Source: Pseudaeromonas sharmana (GTDB lineage: Bacteria > Pseudomonadota > Gammaproteobacteria > Enterobacterales > Aeromonadaceae). From it: a DNA stretch of 64,000 nt. Positions 6,516 through 15,395 of the stretch are shown here, piece by piece. Location: positions 124,001 to 188,000 of the forward strand of contig NZ_JBHSAF010000003.1 in the NCBI RefSeq assembly GCF_042649925.1, read 5' to 3'. The stretch's first letter is position 1. Each line of letters opens with the position of its first letter. The position numbers and the translations under genes were made by a program. The notes beneath the pieces are model-generated. The model was not told the DNA's origin. It ran no database searches and was given only the letters and a program-made list of their open reading frames with translations.

Positions 6516-6741
6516 GGTGCCTCCTGATGACCATAGCGAGAGCCGGGTTATAGTGTGCGCCCCGGACGTGGGCCTGAAAACCAAAATATTCGAGTCATTA
6601 TACGAACCTGATCACGCAGTATGATTGTCATCCGGGTCCTGCTGGCGTAGCCTGACCAAGATTCGTCTCTGGAGTGCTGTTATTTCAATCGCTTGCCATT
6701 AATGGTCTGCCCCTTGGTAGACCTGTCAGCAGGAGTGCCCG

Positions 6742-7884
6742 ATGCTAGTTCCAGAACCAGAAATTGTCGGCTGTGTGGTGCGCAATGCCAACCCGGCCGG
6801 TTGCCAGGCAAGGGTGGCGCAACAGATCGCGGCGGTACGACAACGCGGAACCTTTGCCGCGCCGCGCCGGGTGCTGATCCTCGGTTCGTCGTCCGGATTT
6901 GGCCTGGCGGCACGGATCCAGCTGGCATTTGGCGGTGGCGCGGCCACCTTCGGTGTGGCCTATGAACGGGCACCCGACGCCGAACTGACCGGCAGTGCCG
7001 GTTGGCATAACCAGCAGGCCTTTGATCACTTTGCCGAAAGCGCCGGCTTGCAGGCGCAGAGCCGGTTTGCCGATGCGTTTTTGCCGCAGACGCGTCAGGC
7101 GGTCTTGGCGTGGATCCGCGAGCAGTGGGGTCAGGTTGATTTGCTGGTCTATTCATTGGCTAGCGGGGTGCGGGTGTTGGACGATGGCCGCCGTTGTCGG
7201 GCGGTGATCAAGAGCTTGCACAACCCACTGGAGGGGTGGGGGCTGGACCTGGCGGCAGAACAGCTGATCCGCCAGCAGGTGATGGTGGCCGCTGAACAGG
7301 AGCACCGGGATACCGTGACTGTCATGGGGGGCGAACCCTGGCAGCAGTGGGTGCTGGCGTTGCAGCAAGCCGGTTTGCTGGCGCCGGGGTTTCACACCCT
7401 GGCCTTTTCCTACGAGGGGCCGGCGTTGACTCATCCCTGGTACCGGGATGGGACCCTTGGTGCAGCAAAGCGGCACCTGCAGCAAACCGCCGATGCTCTG
7501 CGCATGGCATTGCGGCCACTTCAGGGTGATGCCCGTGTGGTGATGTGCAAGGCGTTGGTGACGCGAGCCAGCTTGGTGATCCCGTTTTTACCTGTCTATC
7601 TGATGCTGCTGATGGCCGTGATGAAAGACAAGGGGCTGCACGAAGAGTGCCCTCAGCAGATGGCGCGGCTGTTTGCCGATCAACTGTACGGCCCGGGTGC
7701 GCCGCGGTGCGATGCGCTTGGCCGCTGGCGCCTCGACGAGTTCGAACTCCGCCCCGATGTGCAGCATGCGGTGCTGGCCAGGCTGTCGGAACTGACCGCC
7801 GACAACTTCCGTCAGCTCGGCGATTACGCCGCAATGCGCAGCGAGCTGCTGCATCAGCACGGGTTCATGCCGATAGCGGGGTGA
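6742..7884 (+). CDS. fabV: Enoyl-[acyl-carrier-protein] reductase FabV (NADH)
   Basis: The 380-residue product is near the FabV length. It reduces trans-2-enoyl-ACP in the last step of the fatty acid elongation cycle. The NAD site is RRVLILGSSSGFGLAARI (residues 42-59). The FabV catalytic YX8K pair is Tyr234 and Lys243 in WYRDGTLGAAK, and VMKDKGLHEECPQQM is a conserved C-terminal block. The start follows AGGAG. The sequence around the active site (SYEGPALTHPWY) is somewhat divergent from the usual YIGTEIT-type stretch. FabV enzymes are generally insensitive to triclosan (known of the family). Confidence 0.92.
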   Translation: MLVPEPEIVGCVVRNANPAGCQARVAQQIAAVRQRGTFAAPRRVLILGSSSGFGLAARIQLAFGGGAATFGVAYERAPDAELTGSAGWHNQQAFDHFAESAGLQAQSRFADAFLPQTRQAVLAWIREQWGQVDLLVYSLASGVRVLDDGRRCRAVIKSLHNPLEGWGLDLAAEQLIRQQVMVAAEQEHRDTVTVMGGEPWQQWVLALQQAGLLAPGFHTLAFSYEGPALTHPWYRDGTLGAAKRHLQQTADALRMALRPLQGDARVVMCKALVTRASLVIPFLPVYLMLLMAVMKDKGLHEECPQQMARLFADQLYGPGAPRCDALGRWRLDEFELRPDVQHAVLARLSELTADNFRQLGDYAAMRSELLHQHGFMPIAG

Positions 7885-7944
7885 TCCGGCGGCGCGCTGT
7901 CGCTACAATGGCGCCCCGCAACCGATCACAGCAGGAGAGTCAGG

Positions 7945-9144
7945 GTGTCACAGTCAACCATTGCCCGATGGGATGTCATCATCCTCGGTGCCGGTGCCGC
8001 CGGTTTGATGTGTGCCGCGCAGGCCGGCTATCGAGGGCGCCGAGTGCTGGTGCTGGATAATGCCAAGAAGCCCGGGCGCAAGATCCTGATCAGTGGCGGC
8101 GGGCGTTGCAATTTCACCAATTTGCAGGCGGGTCCTCATGCCTACGTCTGCCGCAATCCGCACTTCACCAAGTCGGCACTGGCACGTTACACCCAACGCG
8201 ACTTCATCGATCTGGTGGAACGGCACGGTGTCGCGTACGAGGAGCGCGACCATGGCCAGCTGTTCTGTACTGAATCGGCCAAGGAGATAGTCCGTGTGTT
8301 GCTGACCGAGTGCGACTGGGCCGGCGTCACGCTACAGATGCAGACCGAGATCCTCAGCGTCGAGGCTCTGGAGAGCGGGTTTGCGTTAACCACATCTCGC
8401 GGTGTCCTGGCCTGCGAATCACTGGTCATCGCCACCGGCGGCTTGTCATTGCCGAAGCTGGGGGCGACGCCGCTAGGCTATCGTCTCGCCGAACAATTTG
8501 GTCTGCCGGTTGTCGCCACCCATGCCGGTCTGGTGCCGTTTACCCTGCATACCGCCGATAAAGAGGCCTTGGCCGAGCTGTCGGGTATCAGCCTGCCGGT
8601 GACCATGACTGCCGCCTGCGGTCAGTCGTTTACCGAGGCGCTGCTGTTCACCCACCGCGGGCTGTCCGGGCCGGCGGTATTGCAGGTGTCCTCCTATTGG
8701 ACACCTGGTGAGGCGGTTGTCATCGATCTGTTGCCCGGACGCGATGTGGCTGACTGGTTGGTGCGGGCACAGCGAGAAAATGGCGCTCAGGAGCTGAAAA
8801 CCCTGCTGGCGCGCGAACTACCGCGTCGTCTGGTGGAGAAGCTGATGGAACAGGGCGTGCTGCTGAACAAACCACTGCGTCAATACACCCCCCGCGAGTT
8901 GGCCGAGGCGGCCGAACGGCTGACGCACTGGACGCTGAAACCAAATGGCACTGAAGGCTATCGCACCGCCGAGGTAACGCTCGGCGGTGTGGATACCGAT
9001 GCGTTATCGTCAAAAACCATGGCTGCTCGCGAGGTGCCCGGGCTCTACTTCATTGGCGAGGTGATGGATGTGACCGGCTGGCTTGGGGGCTTCAACTTCC
9101 AATGGTGCTGGAGCTCGGGCTGGGTGGCCGGCCAATATGCCTGA
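7945..9144 (+). CDS. yhiN: YhiN/HI0933-type flavoprotein (BaiN family)
   Basis: The 399-residue protein starts with GTG at 7945, with AGGAGA upstream. The FAD-binding dinucleotide fold is WDVIILGAGAAGLMCAAQAG, followed by the family motif GRKILISGGGRCNFTN and a C-terminal FIGEVMDVTGWLGGFNFQWCWSSG. HI0933-like proteins are putative FAD-dependent oxidoreductases with no settled physiological substrate in this group. The stop abuts the stop of the convergent diguanylate cyclase gene with no intergenic space. Confidence 0.9.
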   Translation: MSQSTIARWDVIILGAGAAGLMCAAQAGYRGRRVLVLDNAKKPGRKILISGGGRCNFTNLQAGPHAYVCRNPHFTKSALARYTQRDFIDLVERHGVAYEERDHGQLFCTESAKEIVRVLLTECDWAGVTLQMQTEILSVEALESGFALTTSRGVLACESLVIATGGLSLPKLGATPLGYRLAEQFGLPVVATHAGLVPFTLHTADKEALAELSGISLPVTMTAACGQSFTEALLFTHRGLSGPAVLQVSSYWTPGEAVVIDLLPGRDVADWLVRAQRENGAQELKTLLARELPRRLVEKLMEQGVLLNKPLRQYTPRELAEAAERLTHWTLKPNGTEGYRTAEVTLGGVDTDALSSKTMAAREVPGLYFIGEVMDVTGWLGGFNFQWCWSSGWVAGQYA

Positions 9145-10728
9145 TCACTCCATGGCTGAGCTTTCCAGGGCGCTGGAATAGAAGCGGTAGGTCTGCTTGC
9201 CACTGTGTTTGGCGGCATACATTGCCAGATCGGCGTGGTGAAACAGGGTGGTATAGCTGCAGCAATGAGCGCCACTGAGGCTGACACCAAAACTGGCAGA
9301 GACCGGCACCTGTCCGCCGCTGACCTCGTCGGCCAGCTCGGTGATGCGTTGTTGCAGGCGCTCGAGAATCGGTGGTAATTCGCCAATCCCATTGCTCAGC
9401 GGAAAGGCGAGGATGAATTCATCGCCGCCCAGCCGCGCCACCAGATCGCCCAAGCGGGTTTCAGCAAGCAGCGCCTGGGCGACCCGCTGGAGTAACCGAT
9501 CGCCGTGGGAGTGGCTGAGCTGATCGTTGACCTGCTTGAAGTTATCCAGGTCCATCAGACAGATAGCAATCTCAAAGGAGCGATCCGGTTGTTGTAACAA
9601 GGTCTCCAGCCGCTGCTGAAAGTAGCGTCGGTTGTAGAGTCCGGTCAGACTGTCACTATTGGCTTGCTGGCGCAGATCAATCCGTTGGCGCTCCAGTTTG
9701 CGGTTCTGACTCTTGAGGCGTAGATAGCGTTCTATGCTCCGTTCGGTACCGATTACCACGACCAGAGTCAGCGTCAGCAGACACAACAACAGCCAGTGGG
9801 CGGTATGGCTCACTGGCAGTGCATCGTAACCGTAAATGGTCAGCACCCAACGACGCTCGGGAATGGCGATCGGATAATCAAAACGCAAGCTGGCCTGGTG
9901 CGTCTGCGGGCGGGGGCGATTGCTGGCGATGACCCTGTCCTGATCATCCCGATCGGCCAGTTGCATCACAAACCGGCTTTGTCGCGGAGAGCCGAACTCA
10001 TTCTGCAGCAAGACTTGTGGCGTGAGCAGCAAGATGACAAAACCGCGGAATCCTGAGCCCGGCATCGGCTCGGCGCGCCCCGGAACGCTAACCGGATAGT
10101 AGATGGCTACCGACTTCCCGGCCCCGGGATGACTCAAATTGGCAAACACGGGCGTCGTAAACGCCAGACCGGTTTGCATGCTTTGGCGTCGTAACGCCTC
10201 ATTGCCGGGGCGGCCATGCACGTCGAGCCCGATCAGGCCTGGGTCAACCTGTACCGACTGCGACAGAAAGTGGATGGGCAAATAGTAGTCGCGCTGCGGC
10301 GCGCGCACCCTGTGGTGCCCGGGTTCGACTAAATCGATGATACCCAGTTGATGACCGGTATGCTGGCGCAGCTGCTGCTCGAACTCAGCGCGTTGGGTGG
10401 CGGAGACGTAAGGCGTCCACATGATGGCCGCGATTTCGTGTTCATCCCGCACCATGTAGCGCGCATAACGCGCAAACTCGTCACCTGTCACCAGGTCAGA
10501 CACCGTGAACAGGGCCGCGAAACCGCGGCCGATCTGGGTGGCGCGGGTAAACAGCAGGCTGGCTCTCACCCCTTGCTCATAGGCTTCCTTCTGCCATTCC
10601 GCTTCCGCCAGGGCCTGTTCGCCAGCGCGCTGCTCAACATAGACATAGGTCGATACCAGCAGCCCGGAGAGGAGCATGAAAGCGGTGATCAGCCATTTGA
10701 AGACGATGCGGCTACCCGGGCTCTTCAT
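9145..10728 (-). CDS. CHASE-type sensor diguanylate cyclase
   Basis: The 527-residue protein is built as TM1 (about 8-30), a periplasmic CHASE-like domain (about 70-250, with TPYVSATQRAEFE), TM2 (about 309-327) and a cytoplasmic GGDEF domain. The active site is GGDEF at residues 434-438, preceded by the RxxD inhibitory site RLGD at 425-428, so the enzyme should make cyclic-di-GMP and be product-inhibited. No EAL domain is present. It probably couples an external small-molecule signal to the biofilm/motility switch; the ligand is unknown. It is monocistronic by position. Confidence 0.92.
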   Translation of the reverse strand: MKSPGSRIVFKWLITAFMLLSGLLVSTYVYVEQRAGEQALAEAEWQKEAYEQGVRASLLFTRATQIGRGFAALFTVSDLVTGDEFARYARYMVRDEHEIAAIMWTPYVSATQRAEFEQQLRQHTGHQLGIIDLVEPGHHRVRAPQRDYYLPIHFLSQSVQVDPGLIGLDVHGRPGNEALRRQSMQTGLAFTTPVFANLSHPGAGKSVAIYYPVSVPGRAEPMPGSGFRGFVILLLTPQVLLQNEFGSPRQSRFVMQLADRDDQDRVIASNRPRPQTHQASLRFDYPIAIPERRWVLTIYGYDALPVSHTAHWLLLCLLTLTLVVVIGTERSIERYLRLKSQNRKLERQRIDLRQQANSDSLTGLYNRRYFQQRLETLLQQPDRSFEIAICLMDLDNFKQVNDQLSHSHGDRLLQRVAQALLAETRLGDLVARLGGDEFILAFPLSNGIGELPPILERLQQRITELADEVSGGQVPVSASFGVSLSGAHCCSYTTLFHHADLAMYAAKHSGKQTYRFYSSALESSAME

Positions 10729-10888
10729 GTTGACCTCATCCGACTGCGTAAGGAGGCTGCCGGCAGCGCGTTGCCGACAGCTCAGTGACCATAAAGGCGA
10801 TCATGGTGAAGTTGGCGACGTTTGTCCAACGGCGCACTCCGCAGGTTGACCTGACTCACTGCGGTGGCCGCTGGCCTGTCATGGCCGC

Positions 10889-11407
10889 TCAACGGGCACG
10901 CAGCCAGACCGCCTGTTCCCAACGCTGTTGCTTGCTGAGCCGACTTTGGCTGGCGTTCGCCGGACTGGTGGATGGCAGGACGATGAGCTGGTAGCGCGTG
11001 GCCCATTCTGGATAAACGCTCAGCAGATGACGCCTGAATAGCTGCCAGGCCGTATTGCCGTTAAAGACGATGCGTTCGATGTGCGGGTGTTGATCCAGAA
11101 ACGGCGCCAGGGCGTTGGCTTGCTCGCTGTCGCGTTCGATCTGGCTGTCGAGGCTGCCCGAGCGGCGACAGGAGTGCAGCACATCCCATAAGGCAACCTG
11201 TTGCGCCAGCAAGCACTGACAGCGCTCGGTATAACTCGCCTGCCGGGCACCCGGTGCCCGCTGCGCCTGATACATCAGCTCCCAGAACAGGTTGCGCGGG
11301 TGAGCGTAGTACTGCTGCTGCGCCAGCGAATGGGTACCGGGCATCGAACCCAGCACCAACAGGCGGGCATCGGGCGCACACAGCGGGGCCAATCCTTGCA
11401 GTGTCAT
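10889..11407 (-). CDS. Uracil-DNA-glycosylase superfamily protein (DNA-deoxyinosine glycosylase type)
   Basis: The 172-residue protein opens with a short lead into LLVLGSMPGTHSLAQQQYYA, the catalytic-loop motif of the Mug/deoxyinosine glycosylase branch, continues HPRNLFWELM, and ends with LPSTSPAN (the leucine-loop-like motif) followed by a helical tail. Members excise hypoxanthine or uracil from DNA (base excision repair). The substrate preference cannot be told from sequence alone. It is a single gene with 160 bp before the diguanylate cyclase gene, in which nothing else is seen. Confidence 0.8.
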   Translation of the reverse strand: MTLQGLAPLCAPDARLLVLGSMPGTHSLAQQQYYAHPRNLFWELMYQAQRAPGARQASYTERCQCLLAQQVALWDVLHSCRRSGSLDSQIERDSEQANALAPFLDQHPHIERIVFNGNTAWQLFRRHLLSVYPEWATRYQLIVLPSTSPANASQSRLSKQQRWEQAVWLRAR

Positions 11408-11471
11408 CTGAACTCCAGCCGGGGGGCGATGGCAGCCACTTTAGTCTGTTTTGTGCTGTCGAGGTAGTTCA

Positions 11472-11501
11472 TTACAAAATGGTCTCAAATGAGAATATAA
11501 T
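11472..11501 (+). promoter_or_regulatory. Candidate promoter in the AT-rich leader of the afsA-like gene
   Basis: A perfect TATAAT (11496-11501) is preceded by TTACAA (11472-11477) with an 18-bp spacer. The whole 11440-11723 interval is strikingly AT-rich compared with its surroundings and holds no gene. A leader of about 215 nt would precede the ATG at 11724. Confidence 0.45.
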
Positions 11502-11723
11502 TTTTAATATGGACAAAAGATCAAGCCTGACGTTTATTGCCTGTTTCCAGATCAGGAAATAAAGAGATTCTGTCAGATAAAACAGGTTTATTAAATAGTA
11601 ATTTTACAGCTTGAGATTTCTGTGTTTGATTTAATCAAGCCATGGCGATTTATAAAAAATCAGTTCGCAAATTTTAGCGGATTGTTATCGTGTGTTATTC
11701 CATCGTGTGTGGAGAAATTTGCC

Positions 11724-12479
11724 ATGAAAAAAATAGTTTATGTTATTGGTGACCGTTTTATTAATTTCAATGGAATGGATGGCGCCGTACTTTATTCGGA
11801 CTGGTGCATTCTCCGTACCGGCGATGCGCTGCGGCAGGCCATTTATATTCCGGGACAAGGATTGACCACCGAACAGGCATTCCAGATTCTGGATAGCTCA
11901 TTACGCATCGCCAGCGAAGAGGGCTGGCAATTCGATTGGCCAAGCCTGCAACTGGCCAGCCGGCAGCAGACCCACAAGCAGCGACCTGAGAATATTATTA
12001 TTACCGCACCGGTCATGGCGGGGGATTGTATATTTGAATCCAGTCTTGTTTTGCAACGAGATAATGAATTGTTACTGGATCATACTACCGGCTTTCATAT
12101 TCAGGGCATGGTGTTTCTCGAGGCGACGAGACAGGTGTCTACTGCCGTGGTGGATATTGTCTATCCCAAGGGTGAAAATTATTATGTCATGCATGATATT
12201 CATGCAGATTATTTAAGTTTTGCCTTCCCGATTGAAACGAAAATAATATTGAAATTACACGAGGAGGGGATTAATGACGAGGGAAATGAATCGTTCGTTG
12301 TCCGGCTGGATTTTATTCAGAATGGTCGCAAAATCGTCACCACGTCAGGCCGTTTCACGGCCATCACCCGCCAGTTGATGCTGGATCGGGAACAGCGCCT
12401 GGCGCAGATGACGTTGCAAAAAGGCTGCCGTTCGCTGCAGAAGCGTTTGCACCCGGCTCCCATGCTGAGTCGCGTCTAA
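11724..12479 (+). CDS. AfsA-family hotdog protein (A-factor/butyrolactone synthase-like)
   Basis: The start at 11724 (GGAGA site 8 nt upstream) gives 251 residues; a GTG at 11622 would add an unsupported leader. The family signature is DHTTGFHIQGM (119-129) and FLEATRQ (131-137), after KQRPENIIIT. This matches the first AfsA hotdog repeat, and HDIHADYLSFAFP begins the second. AfsA proteins condense a beta-ketoacyl-ACP with dihydroxyacetone phosphate to start butyrolactone or butenolide signal synthesis (known in Streptomyces). The chemistry here is inferred. The gene is AT-richer than both flanks, suggesting transfer. Confidence 0.78.
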   Translation: MKKIVYVIGDRFINFNGMDGAVLYSDWCILRTGDALRQAIYIPGQGLTTEQAFQILDSSLRIASEEGWQFDWPSLQLASRQQTHKQRPENIIITAPVMAGDCIFESSLVLQRDNELLLDHTTGFHIQGMVFLEATRQVSTAVVDIVYPKGENYYVMHDIHADYLSFAFPIETKIILKLHEEGINDEGNESFVVRLDFIQNGRKIVTTSGRFTAITRQLMLDREQRLAQMTLQKGCRSLQKRLHPAPMLSRV

Positions 12480-12489
12480 AACGGGTTAC

Positions 12490-12514
12490 GGAGCCGTGGC
12501 AACGCCATGGCTCC
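12490..12514 (+). other. Stem-loop between the afsA-like and HAD genes
   Basis: An 11-bp stem (12490-12500 with 12504-12514, one G-T pair, 3-nt loop) has no T tract. It could dampen but not fully end transcription into the HAD gene. Confidence 0.45.
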
Positions 12515-12544
12515 GCTTGCGTGGTCTGCATAGTGAGGTGTGAT

Positions 12545-13264
12545 ATGTGGTACTCCCTTTCTGCGATTGCTGTCGATCTGGACGGCGTGCTATTGCGTGA
12601 TACCTTCAGTCCGATCCTGCAGCGCCTGGTGAGGCGCTATGGTGGTCATTACAGTCGCCAGCTGGAGGCGCGTCTATTCTCTTGTACTCAGCGGCTGGCG
12701 GCTCAGGCGCTTATTGACGAGCTCGATCTTGCGCTGACCCCGGAGTCGGTGATTGCCGATTATTTTGCCTGTCGCGCCGAATACCTGATCGACCATGATG
12801 CCGGCCTGCTGCCAGGGGCGGCGGCATTCATCGCCCGCCTGAGTCGTCTCGATGTGCGCCTCATCTGTTACGGTGGTCTGGAGGAGGCGCAGATCGATGC
12901 CGCATTTGCGCCCTGTCGACCGGCGTTCGAGCGTTATGTCTGCACCGATGCCTTTCGCCCCGGCGTGGTCGAGATCGTCCGCGATATTCTGGATGAGCCG
13001 CCACAGCAGGTGCTGTTCATCGATGACGTCAACCGGGTCGCCAGCGCGGCGCAGGCATTGGGTTGCCCGTTTATCGGTATCACCGGGGATCATCCGCTCC
13101 CTTGGCAGGCCGAGGCCATGGCGCAGCAAGGGGTGCGCTTCCGGCTGGATGCCGTGAGCCAGATTAGCGATGCGCTGCTGCGGCAAATTGCGCGAGATCC
13201 GGCGTGTTGCTACCTGCCGCGCGCGCAGTGGGCGACATCGGCCGCCGAACTGGCTAATCGGTGA
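12545..13264 (+). CDS. HAD-superfamily hydrolase next to the afsA-like gene
   Basis: The 239-residue product has HAD motif I as DLDGVLL (nucleophile Asp11, acid/base Asp13) and motif IV as FIDDV (Asp160-Asp161) followed by A-LG-PFIGI. The motif II position reads LICYGG instead of the usual Ser/Thr, and the motif III Lys appears to be Arg, so activity is not assured. GAGG lies 6 nt before ATG. It follows the afsA-like gene by 65 bp on the same strand. In A-factor synthesis a phosphatase step follows the AfsA reaction, so it may act in the same pathway (inference). Confidence 0.72.
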   Translation: MWYSLSAIAVDLDGVLLRDTFSPILQRLVRRYGGHYSRQLEARLFSCTQRLAAQALIDELDLALTPESVIADYFACRAEYLIDHDAGLLPGAAAFIARLSRLDVRLICYGGLEEAQIDAAFAPCRPAFERYVCTDAFRPGVVEIVRDILDEPPQQVLFIDDVNRVASAAQALGCPFIGITGDHPLPWQAEAMAQQGVRFRLDAVSQISDALLRQIARDPACCYLPRAQWATSAAELANR

Positions 13265-13327
13265 GCTTAGGTTCAGCTGGGACGTGTCATACTGAGGGCT
13301 GAAAATGACAACCACGAGGAAACCCAT

Positions 13328-13756
13328 ATGCGCACAGTGTCCCTGTTCACTCCGTTTCTCCTGCTGATGACGTCGCTGCTGGCGGCCTGCCAGGCAACGA
13401 CAGAGCCTGCGGTCGACACGGTGGCGGCCAAGTCCGTACTGAGTGGCGAGGTGTGGTATCGTCAGCGCAGTGCCTTGCCCCCGGATGCGGTCCTCGAGGT
13501 CAGTCTGCTGGATGTATCGCGGGCCGATGCCCAGGCGACGGTGCTTGCGCACCAGAAAGTTGAGCCGGCAGGACAGGTCCCAATCCGATTCGCGCTGGCC
13601 TACGAGGCAACGCAAATCAAGCCGAATATGAGCTATGCCGTACAGGCAACGATTCGCCAGGGCAACAAGCTGCTGTTTATCAATACGGAGCGTTTCGCGG
13701 TGCTGACCCGTGGTGCGCCGACCGATCAGGTCAAGGTGCGGGTCGATCCGGTATGA
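13328..13756 (+). CDS. ybaY: YbaY/YscW-type lipoprotein
   Basis: The 142-residue lipoprotein has a signal peptide ending in the lipobox LLAAC, with the lipidated Cys at residue 21. The remainder is a single beta-rich domain (SGEVWYRQRSALPPDAVLEV, VPIRFALAYE, YAVQATIRQGNKLLFINTE) typical of the YscW/YbaY family. Asp is not at +2, so outer-membrane sorting is expected. AGGAAA lies just upstream of the ATG. It is followed by a strong terminator. The role of the chromosomal YbaY group is not established. Confidence 0.82.
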   Translation: MRTVSLFTPFLLLMTSLLAACQATTEPAVDTVAAKSVLSGEVWYRQRSALPPDAVLEVSLLDVSRADAQATVLAHQKVEPAGQVPIRFALAYEATQIKPNMSYAVQATIRQGNKLLFINTERFAVLTRGAPTDQVKVRVDPV

Positions 13757-13802
13757 CGCCATGAGGTGATTGCCAGCGGCGCTGGCTTGCTCCATGCTGC
13801 AC

Positions 13803-13829
13803 AGGCAACCGTCAGGGTTGCCTTTTTTC
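13803..13829 (+). terminator. Intrinsic terminator after the ybaY-like gene
   Basis: Stem AGGCAACC/GGTTGCCT (13803-13810 with 13816-13823), loop of five, then TTTTT. It ends 16 bp before the next ribosome-site-plus-start. Confidence 0.88.
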
Positions 13830-13844
13830 TGTCTGGAGGCGGCA

Positions 13845-14498
13845 ATGAGTCAATGGAAACTGGTAGTCGGCAACCGTAACTACTCATCCTGGTCACTGCG
13901 TGGCTGGTTGGTGCTGCAGCATAGCGGGCTGCCGTTCAGCTGTATCGACCTGCAACTGCAATCGGCGGAGTTTGCCGCCGAAGTGGCACGCTATACCCCT
14001 GTGGGTAAGGTTCCGGTGTTGCTGGTGGGGGAGATGGCCATCTGGGATTCGCTAGCCATTGCCGAGTTTGTTGCCGAGCAAAGAGCGGATATCTGGCCTG
14101 CCGATCCGCTGGCCCGAGCCCGGGCGCGCAGCCTGTGTGCCGAAATGCATGCCGGCTTCGGGGCGTTGCGTCAGCAAATGCCGATGAACCTGCAGGCGCG
14201 CGACCGGCAAGTCCCGCTGCGACCGGAGCTGGCGGCGGACATTGCCCGCATTGAGGCGATCTGGAGTCAGACCCGTCAGCAGTTTGGTGCTGTCGGGCCC
14301 TGGTTATTCGGCCACTGGAGTATCGCCGATGCGTTTTTTGCGCCAGTGGCGGCCCGCTTTCGCAGCTATGGTGTCGCCATCGGGGAGGAGGCCGCCCGTT
14401 ATCAGCAGACGCTGCTGGCGGATCCGGCCATCGAGCAGTGGCTGGCCGACGGCGTCGACCAAGGCATCATCTCTGCTGCCGAGGTGGGGCTGCGCTGA
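13845..14498 (+). CDS. Glutathione S-transferase family protein (YfcF-like)
   Basis: The 217-residue protein starts at 13845 after GGAGG. The thioredoxin-like N-terminal domain contains the glutathione-site segment NRNYSSWSLRGWLVLQ with SSWS, the cis-Pro strand KVPVLLVGE, and the DSLAIAEF gamma-glutamyl site. The C-terminal all-helical domain carries the FGHWSIADAFFAPV capping motif. The substrate is undefined; such proteins act on peroxides or electrophiles. The promoter is probably within or after the preceding terminator. Confidence 0.85.
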   Translation: MSQWKLVVGNRNYSSWSLRGWLVLQHSGLPFSCIDLQLQSAEFAAEVARYTPVGKVPVLLVGEMAIWDSLAIAEFVAEQRADIWPADPLARARARSLCAEMHAGFGALRQQMPMNLQARDRQVPLRPELAADIARIEAIWSQTRQQFGAVGPWLFGHWSIADAFFAPVAARFRSYGVAIGEEAARYQQTLLADPAIEQWLADGVDQGIISAAEVGLR

Positions 14499-14512
14499 GG
14501 CCTGGCCGGAGG

Positions 14513-15313
14513 TCAGGCGCTTTTGCCAAACAGCTGCAGCAGGTAATCGGCGACGCCATCCTCGTCGTTGGTCAACGCACGGGGGTGGTCTGGCAGCGCG
14601 TCTTTCAGGCGTGAATGAGCATTGCCCATCACGACACCCCGGCCGACCATGGTCAGCATTTCACGATCATTCATGCCATCACCAAACGCGATGGCATCGG
14701 CCAGGTGATAGCCGTTCTGTTCCAGGACGGCTTTGACCGCGTTGCCCTTGTTGACGCCTTTTTGCATCGTTTCAAGGCAGGTCGGGGTCGAGAAGGCGAT
14801 GCTCAAGCGATCACCGTAGTAACTCAGCAACCTGTGCTCCAGCTCCAGCAGATCCTCGTGTTCGCCGACGAAGAAAATCTTGTTGATCTGCTGTTTGTCG
14901 CAGGCCACCAGATCCTTGACCCGGTAGCTGAAACCCGAGTCCTTGTGGTAGGCCAGCAACTCCGGGCTTTCAGCTTCGACCAACCATTCATCGCCTTGAT
15001 AAACATGCAAGGCGATGTCGGGGTGCCGCTCGACTTCGACCAGCTCCTGTGCCAGCGCAGCAGGGATGGTCTGGTTATAAATGCAGTGATCCTGAGGGTC
15101 GTGTACTACGGCGCCGTTCGCCGTAATCAGGTAGATATCCAGGCCCAGCGCATCGCGAATGCTTTGCACATCGATATGATGCCGGCCAGTGGCCACCACG
15201 AAGCGGATGCCACGCGCGGTCAGCGCATGCAGGGTGCGGCGGGTATGTGGGGAAATCTGGTGATGGTTATTCAGCAGGGTACCATCGAGATCGGAGACGA
15301 CGACCTTGTACAT
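14513..15313 (-). CDS. yigL: Cof-type HAD phosphatase YigL
   Basis: The 266-residue protein has motif I VVSDLDGTLL, the Cof-type cap insertion, and motif IV FGDGMNDREML with DGVADYL near the end. E. coli YigL dephosphorylates pyridoxal phosphate and sugar phosphates. It lies directly after pldB on the same strand, the same order as pldB-yigL in enterobacteria, which supports the assignment. Confidence 0.88.
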   Translation of the reverse strand: MYKVVVSDLDGTLLNNHHQISPHTRRTLHALTARGIRFVVATGRHHIDVQSIRDALGLDIYLITANGAVVHDPQDHCIYNQTIPAALAQELVEVERHPDIALHVYQGDEWLVEAESPELLAYHKDSGFSYRVKDLVACDKQQINKIFFVGEHEDLLELEHRLLSYYGDRLSIAFSTPTCLETMQKGVNKGNAVKAVLEQNGYHLADAIAFGDGMNDREMLTMVGRGVVMGNAHSRLKDALPDHPRALTNDEDGVADYLLQLFGKSA

Positions 15314-15395
15314 AAACGGACCTCAGAAACACGAAAAATCGGTGGCAGCTTAACCGATTCTCCGCGTGACTGAAATCACATTTTTCACTCGAAAG

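Noticed and set aside
11622..11723. GTG-initiated N-terminal extension of the afsA-like gene
   Set aside because: No ribosome site at 11622, while GGAGA-ATG at 11724 is well placed and the extension shows no AfsA similarity.
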